The translations under genes were made by a program, and so were the position numbers. Source: Streptomyces sp. NBC_00459 (lineage in GTDB: Bacteria > Actinomycetota > Actinomycetes > Streptomycetales > Streptomycetaceae). Taken from it: 64,000 nucleotides of DNA. The notes beneath the pieces were generated by a model. The model was not told where the DNA came from and made no database searches. It saw only the letters and a list, made by a program, of their open reading frames with translations. Within the stretch, counting starts at the first letter, position 1. Each line of letters starts with the position of its first letter. Below, in pieces: positions 60,063 to 64,000 of the stretch. Where the stretch lies: positions 620,001 to 684,000 of the forward strand of contig NZ_CP107903.1 in the NCBI RefSeq assembly GCF_036013955.1. Reading direction: 5' to 3'.

Positions 60063-60190
60063 AGCGGGACCGGCCCCTCGGCCGACTGACGTTCCGCCGA
60101 TGAGCGCTCCAACCCGCCTTGAGTACGGAGCCGTTGCACGTCGGCCTCCCGCCGGTCAGGATCCAGCCGGGCCAGGTCGGTCTCGTTGAA
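60014..60190 (-). pseudogene. Unidentified gene remnant (C-terminal part)
   Basis: The minus frame ending TGA at 60014 reads with clear coding codon use: FNETDLARLDPDRREADVQR, then RLRTQGG and YRWEELLMAWRPRRP. No ATG/GTG/TTG exists upstream in that frame before it turns into unrelated sequence. A different frame directly upstream (about 60190-60250) reads LALRPPCGGFARLAYELLVG, also protein-like, so the two halves look joined by a frameshift. Identity unknown. Overlaps the tail of the regulator on the other strand. Confidence 0.5.
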
Positions 60191-60290
60191 CCGGTGGGCA
60201 GCCGACGAGGAGTTCGTACGCGAGCCGGGCGAATCCGCCGCACGGGGGCCTGAGCGCGAGTTGTGGACTCCGGTGCAGGCGTGCCGTGAC

Positions 60291-61421
60291 TCAGCCGGCG
60301 GAGGAAGGCTCGGGCGCCGGCTCGGATGACGCGACGCCCGTCGAACCCTCGACATCCCCGTCGGCGTGCCGGAGTTCGTGCCGCCAGGAGGCGCCCCAGG
60401 CGAGCACCGCCCCACCCACCGCGTAGGCACCGAGCACCCAGAGCGCCTGTGTGGTGGCGTGACCCGAGAAGTACACCGTGTTGCGGACCAGGGTCGTACC
60501 GGCTCCCGGCGGCAGCGCCTGTCCGATGGCGCTCCAGAACGACGGGAGCAGCGGCGCGGGGTAGACACCGCCGGAGCTCGGGTTGCCCAGCACCACGAAG
60601 AGCAGGATGACCACGCCGGTGCCCAGGAGACCCAGCAGGGTCTGCAGGGCGAGTGCCGTCGCCGCCGAGGCGAGGACGACCAGGGTGCCGATGGCACTCA
60701 GCGTCCAGAAGTGACCGCCCAGCGCGTCGAACACCGGTCCCACGATGACAGCTCCCGCGATCCCCGACACGGCCGCGTACAGCACGAGGACGCCGAGGCG
60801 GATCAGGGTGCGGTGCCTGTTGGCGGGCCGGGAACCCGCCGCCATGCCCATGATCGTCGCGGTCAGATAGCCGCCGATCACCCAGCCGAGCACGAGGTAG
60901 AAGGACGTCATACCGCGGCCGTCCCCGGCGTTCGGGAGCCGGATGTCGGTGACGTCGATCTGCCGTTTCTGTGCCGTCTCGATCTTCTGGGCGATCTGTG
61001 TGGCGGTCTGCGACACCGACGGCCCGCCCGCCGAGGCGACCAGGAGGGTGTCCTTGGTGCCGGTCGCGTCGAAGAGGAAGGCGGCGTCCGTCTTCCTCAT
61101 GAGGACCCAACTCCGGGCGACCGCGGCGCTCGGTGCCGCCGTGGCCTCGACCGGATCGCCGTCGAGGGCGTTCAGCTGGGCGACGATCTTCGCGGACGCC
61201 TGTTGCGGAGCCGCGACGGCGACCGGGATCCGGTGCGGCGTGGGCGAGTGGAAGGCCCCGACGTAGGACACGACGAAGGCGAGCTGGACGAGCAGGCCGC
61301 CCAGCACGAGCCCGAAGGCCCGGAACGTAACGGCGTCCCTGAACTCGGCTGCGAATCCGCGAGTCTTGGCGTCGCGTTCGGTGAGGGATCCACCCGAGGA
61401 AGAGCTGGAAGGTGCTTTCAC
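60291..61421 (-). CDS. DUF3533-type / ABC-2-like membrane protein
   Basis: About 376 residues from GTG 61421; GTG 61481 is possible and neither has a strong ribosome site. One N-terminal helix (FGLVLGGLLVQLAFVVSYVG), a ~150-residue extracytoplasmic domain (HRIPVAVAAPQQASAKIVAQL and onwards), then five helices (FYLVLGWVIGGYLTATIMGM, LGVLVLYAAVSGIAGAVIVG, LLGLLGTGVVILLFVVLGNP). This layout is that of DUF3533/YhgE-Pip-like permease proteins, often part of export of a peptide or drug. No ATPase gene is next to it. Divergent from the unknown gene at 61574. Confidence 0.78.
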   Translation of the reverse strand: MKAPSSSSSGGSLTERDAKTRGFAAEFRDAVTFRAFGLVLGGLLVQLAFVVSYVGAFHSPTPHRIPVAVAAPQQASAKIVAQLNALDGDPVEATAAPSAAVARSWVLMRKTDAAFLFDATGTKDTLLVASAGGPSVSQTATQIAQKIETAQKRQIDVTDIRLPNAGDGRGMTSFYLVLGWVIGGYLTATIMGMAAGSRPANRHRTLIRLGVLVLYAAVSGIAGAVIVGPVFDALGGHFWTLSAIGTLVVLASAATALALQTLLGLLGTGVVILLFVVLGNPSSGGVYPAPLLPSFWSAIGQALPPGAGTTLVRNTVYFSGHATTQALWVLGAYAVGGAVLAWGASWRHELRHADGDVEGSTGVASSEPAPEPSSAG

Positions 61422-61573
61422 GGGCGAATGATCGCACAGGCGAATGAACCCTTCGTTCCGCTTCACGGAACCGCCACTCACGTGCGAGGGCCATTGGTCC
61501 TAGTGCTTTGTGCCGAGGCACAGTGCGCCGGGAGACCGATTCCCGCTCCGTCGGGCGACCATAGTGTGAACGC

Positions 61574-62050
61574 ATGAGCGAAGCGGTGCAGAAGTCCCCC
61601 GGCTACCGGGCGGTGGACATCGTCCGCGGCTACGCGGAACGTGACGCCATCGCGGTGCAGGACGCCATGGCCGGTCTGGACCCAGCCGCCTGGACGGAGA
61701 TGTACACCGTCCTGAGCGGCCTGCTGCACTCCACCGTCGGCATCGTCGGGGTGACCGGCGGGCAGTGGACGGCCGGCCAACTGGTCGAACACGCCGACGA
61801 GGTGGCCACTGCCGCCCCGCCCCACTACGAGTTCGCCATCGCCGAGGCAGCGCGGGCCTGGGCCCACGGGGACCAGTCGGCGCTGCGGGCGCTGCCGGGC
61901 CAGGACCTCCTGGGGGCCGTGCATGCGACAGCCGTGTTCGTCGCCGCTCTGGGGCTGGCGCTGTGGGGCCGGACCGGATTCCTCGGTGTCCTCGCGGCGT
62001 ACGACGACACCGTCACCGCCATCCTGAACGGCCAGGCGTCCGGTCTCTGA
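61574..62050 (+). CDS. Hypothetical helical protein
   Basis: 158 residues, mostly helical and acidic; a hydrophobic C-terminal helix (AVHATAVFVAALGLALWG) may be a membrane or packing segment. Begins SEAVQKSPGYRAVDIVRGYA. No family recognised. Codon use is normal, so I accept it as real. Its 3' end abuts the decayed CocE-type hydrolase on the other strand. Confidence 0.6.
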   Translation: MSEAVQKSPGYRAVDIVRGYAERDAIAVQDAMAGLDPAAWTEMYTVLSGLLHSTVGIVGVTGGQWTAGQLVEHADEVATAAPPHYEFAIAEAARAWAHGDQSALRALPGQDLLGAVHATAVFVAALGLALWGRTGFLGVLAAYDDTVTAILNGQASGL

Positions 62051-62059
62051 CGGTCTCCT

Positions 62060-62543
62060 GCGGTTGCTGCGGGGGAAGGCACCGCTGGAGATCTGGACGC
62101 GGATGCGGTGGCGTGGACCGTCCCTGCTCGTCGACGTCGCAGAGGCGGACGAAAACGTCGGCGGACGGCAGGCCGGAGCGGAAGAAGACCTCGGCTTCGA
62201 CCTCGCCGATCACCTCGACACCCTTGTCCAGTACGGGAGTTGTGCAGGTGAGGACATCCGGGCGGGCTTCGAGAGCGGTGTTGCAAGCGGGCGGCGGCCA
62301 GGACGGGAAGTCGCGCCGGCTCTCCTCACCCATCACGAACAGGCGGACCGGCGCGCGGTCGGACGGCTCATGGCCTCGCGCGTATGCCAGCCCGAAGTCG
62401 ACTGCTTCGGCTGTCGCCGCCTGCCCACCCCCATGGAGATGTGCGCCCAGGGACCGACCGTGCCGACCGGGGCCGCGATGTCGGCGACCCGCTTGCTGTG
62501 GTCGAGGACCTGCCGGAACGGCGAGTGTCGAATGGTCGGGCCG
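62060..62543 (-). pseudogene. Decayed CocE/NonD-family hydrolase (X-Pro dipeptidyl-peptidase type)
   Basis: Recognisable blocks in order on the minus strand, in more than one frame: SPFRQVLDHSKRVADIAAPV then TVGPWAHISMG (about 62430-62520), a frame change at the G-run 62428-62432, then GQAATAEAVDFGLAYARGHE, PVRLFVMGEESRRDFPSWPP, GVEVIGEVEAEVFFRSGLPS and ADVFVRLCDVDEQGR (about 62110-62425), another frame change, then RHRIRVQISSGAFPR (about 62060-62105). These are the CocE order, but the GGWYD region with catalytic residues and about 80 residues of the C-domain are missing. It directly follows the TetR stop codon (62544), so a TetR-hydrolase operon has lost its enzyme. Confidence 0.75.
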
Positions 62544-63137
62544 CTAGACGCGAGTCACACGCCGCACCAGATCCACCCAGGCGGCCTGAAGGCGTGCGAC
62601 GGGGACCTCGCACTCCTTGTGCAGGTAGTCCGCCGTCTCGAAGTTCACGAAGGCGAGCAGGGCGTGGGCGAGCATCTCGTGGTCGCCGTCAACTCCCGTT
62701 TCTTTCAGGAGGGTTGAGACGTGACAATGGAAGGCGCGGCCGATGACGGAGGCGTTGCGACGTTCATGGACCACCTGACGTCCCAGTGCGGCACCCATGT
62801 CCACGTCGGCGGCGATACGTTCCATCAGGGCACAGCCGAACGCCGCCAGTCTGTCCCGCGCGGGTGCGCCCGGACCCAGCGGCGGAGGGCCTTCCGTGTA
62901 CACCGCCTCGAACTCCGCCTCCGCCTCACCGAGGAGGGCGAGCAGGAGACCGTCTCGGTCGCCGAAACGGCGGAAGAGCGTGCCCTTTCCGACCCCGGCG
63001 GCCTCCGCGACCGACTGCATCGTCACGTGATCGGCCCCTCGCTCGGCGACCAGCAGGGCCGCCGCCGCCAGCAGTCGGGCACGGTTGCGGGCGGCATCGG
63101 CCCGCTCGGTGGAGACGTCACCCGAACCGTCCGTCAT
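62544..63137 (-). CDS. TetR-family transcriptional regulator
   Basis: About 197 residues from ATG 63137 (AGGAA upstream). HTH: ARLLAAAALLVAERGADHVT then VAEAAGVGKGTLFRRFGDRD. The C-terminal domain (FHCHVSTLLKETGVDGDHEM, LAFVNFETADYL) resembles TetR_C regulators with small acyl or drug ligands. Its likely former target, a CocE-type hydrolase, is decayed immediately downstream. An in-frame start at 63182 would add 15 residues. Confidence 0.87.
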   Translation of the reverse strand: MTDGSGDVSTERADAARNRARLLAAAALLVAERGADHVTMQSVAEAAGVGKGTLFRRFGDRDGLLLALLGEAEAEFEAVYTEGPPPLGPGAPARDRLAAFGCALMERIAADVDMGAALGRQVVHERRNASVIGRAFHCHVSTLLKETGVDGDHEMLAHALLAFVNFETADYLHKECEVPVARLQAAWVDLVRRVTRV

Positions 63138-63381
63138 GGCGTTCCTGTCACTTGTGCGTACACGCTTCCGTCCGCGATCCACCGTATTCGTTGGCGGTCA
63201 TCGCTCTCCTCGGGTGCGTCCATGGGCGCCGGCGGTGTGCCATCCGGTTCACAGGGGTGCATAGGGCGGGCGACGGAGTCCGGTCCGGAGCGGCACGTGT
63301 GAGCGTGGCCGTGTCCGAGGCTAACGACGCGGAGCCGTGCCGGCACCCGACCCTGGTCCTAGGTGGTCTCGGCAGATGGGC

Positions 63382-63918
63382 CTAGTACCACGGTCTCGGA
63401 TCGTGTGGCCGGCGATCGATGCTGGCCGTTGCCCGGTCATGGTGGGTGCGCGCCTCGGCCGGAGCCGTGATCGGACGAAGGCCGCCCCCACGTCCGGCGA
63501 ATGCCCAGGTGAGCCACCCCGTCCGACGGAGGATTCGAGCGCGCCGACCTGACCGGCCGCATCCCTGTTCTTCGGGCTCCGGCTCCGTCCGCAGGTACCG
63601 ACCCCAGATCCGGGCCTTGCGATAGGGGCCGTCCCCGCCGCTGTCGTACTGCCGCGTGTCGAAGTCGACCCGGTACAGAAGCTCGCCACTGAGCGCACGA
63701 GCATGTTCGTCGGGTACAGGCGCACCCATGGCGTCGATCGTTCCGGGAAACTCGACCTGCCAAGGACCGTCCCAGTCCGGGTCCCTGACGACCGTGACCC
63801 TGCTACCCGGTGCCAATGCGCCGGTCGGCCACGTCTGGCTCAAGGGACGACCGAGGATGCGCTCCATCACCTGGCGGTCGTCTGCATCCGCAGGAACGGG
63901 GTCGGAACTGTCTGTCAT
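63382..63918 (-). CDS. Hypothetical protein with doubtful C-terminus
   Basis: Up to 178 residues from ATG 63918. The first 115 (RQVMERILGRPLSQTWPTGA, GSRVTVVRDPDWDGPWQVEF, GELLYRVDFDTRQYDSGGDG, KARIWGRYLRT) look like a compact SH3-like/beta-barrel domain of the kind found with nitrile-hydratase beta or small regulatory proteins. After EPEPEEQ the reading becomes Arg-rich and unlike coding sequence, while another frame there has better codons, so the original gene probably ended near 63580 and the rest is read-through or a frameshift. No family named. Confidence 0.5.
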   Translation of the reverse strand: MTDSSDPVPADADDRQVMERILGRPLSQTWPTGALAPGSRVTVVRDPDWDGPWQVEFPGTIDAMGAPVPDEHARALSGELLYRVDFDTRQYDSGGDGPYRKARIWGRYLRTEPEPEEQGCGRSGRRARILRRTGWLTWAFAGRGGGLRPITAPAEARTHHDRATASIDRRPHDPRPWY

Positions 63919-64000
63919 CCCGCCCACCCTGCCCGTACCGCTTCAGAATCACCAGAAGACAAAGGACTTCCCCGTAGCGGTCGCGGGTTGTCGGCATCCG

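Overview
The window is about 72% GC by eye, with almost exclusively G/C third codon positions, frequent GTG and TTG starts and GGAGG-type ribosome sites. It carries an SsgA-like sporulation protein, an NsdA-like TPR regulator, a DUF397 protein and four genes with rare in-frame TTA codons. Together these point to a Streptomyces (or very close actinomycete) chromosome. No rRNA, tRNA, CRISPR array, transposase or phage gene was seen; the content is accessory or condition-dependent chromosomal DNA.

Layout. (1) 1-4550: a minus-strand sulfur-scavenging operon, sfnG-ssuE-sfnB-ssuD, preceded by a 27-codon Cys-Cys leader peptide with its own promoter, with a divergent LysR regulator at 4598-5524. (2) 5640-9977: two small membrane stress-type proteins, three GNAT acetyltransferases and a nucleoside deaminase. 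(3) 10170-21084: a secreted TAP-type peptidase, SsgA-like protein, PAS-PP2C phosphatase, NsdA-like regulator, APH-fold kinase, secreted amidase, an unknown protein, a CGNR zinc-finger protein and an orphan DUF397. (4) 21168-26986: an acyl-CoA operon (two thiolase-like proteins lacking the nucleophilic cysteine, a DUF35 protein, a crotonase) divergent from an acyl-CoA synthetase. (5) 27160-42171: a membrane sulfatase/LtaS-type protein, PaaK-like ligase, isochorismatase, two more acyl-CoA ligases, an Ntn-type lipopeptide/AHL acylase, a nitronate monooxygenase, a beta-lactamase-fold protein and a PYROXD2-like flavoprotein. (6) 42237-48801: a Ser/Thr kinase with nine 42-residue TPR units, an MpaB/DUF2236 oxygenase, a TetR-SDR divergent pair, an M23 peptidase and a small unknown. 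(7) 49140-57022: an MMPL exporter followed by a histidine kinase/response regulator, then a PmtA-like methyltransferase/DedA pair divergent from a second histidine kinase/response regulator pair. (8) 57191-63918: an I36 peptidase-inhibitor homologue and lipoprotein divergent from a DUF5937/ArsR-like regulator, an unidentified gene remnant, a DUF3533 membrane protein, an unknown protein, a decayed CocE-type hydrolase and its neighbouring TetR gene, and a last unknown gene.

How genes fit together. The sulfur operon can in principle take dimethyl sulfone through methanesulfinate/methanesulfonate to sulfite with its own FMN reductase; its leader peptide suggests cysteine-responsive control. Two separate acyl-CoA loci (25367 and 38575) share a 17-bp operator of the form TCTGA-N7-TCAGA, so they probably answer to one regulator encoded elsewhere. 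TTA codons in the PP2C, APH, acylase and ArsR-like genes put those products under the bldA tRNA and tie them to development or secondary metabolism.
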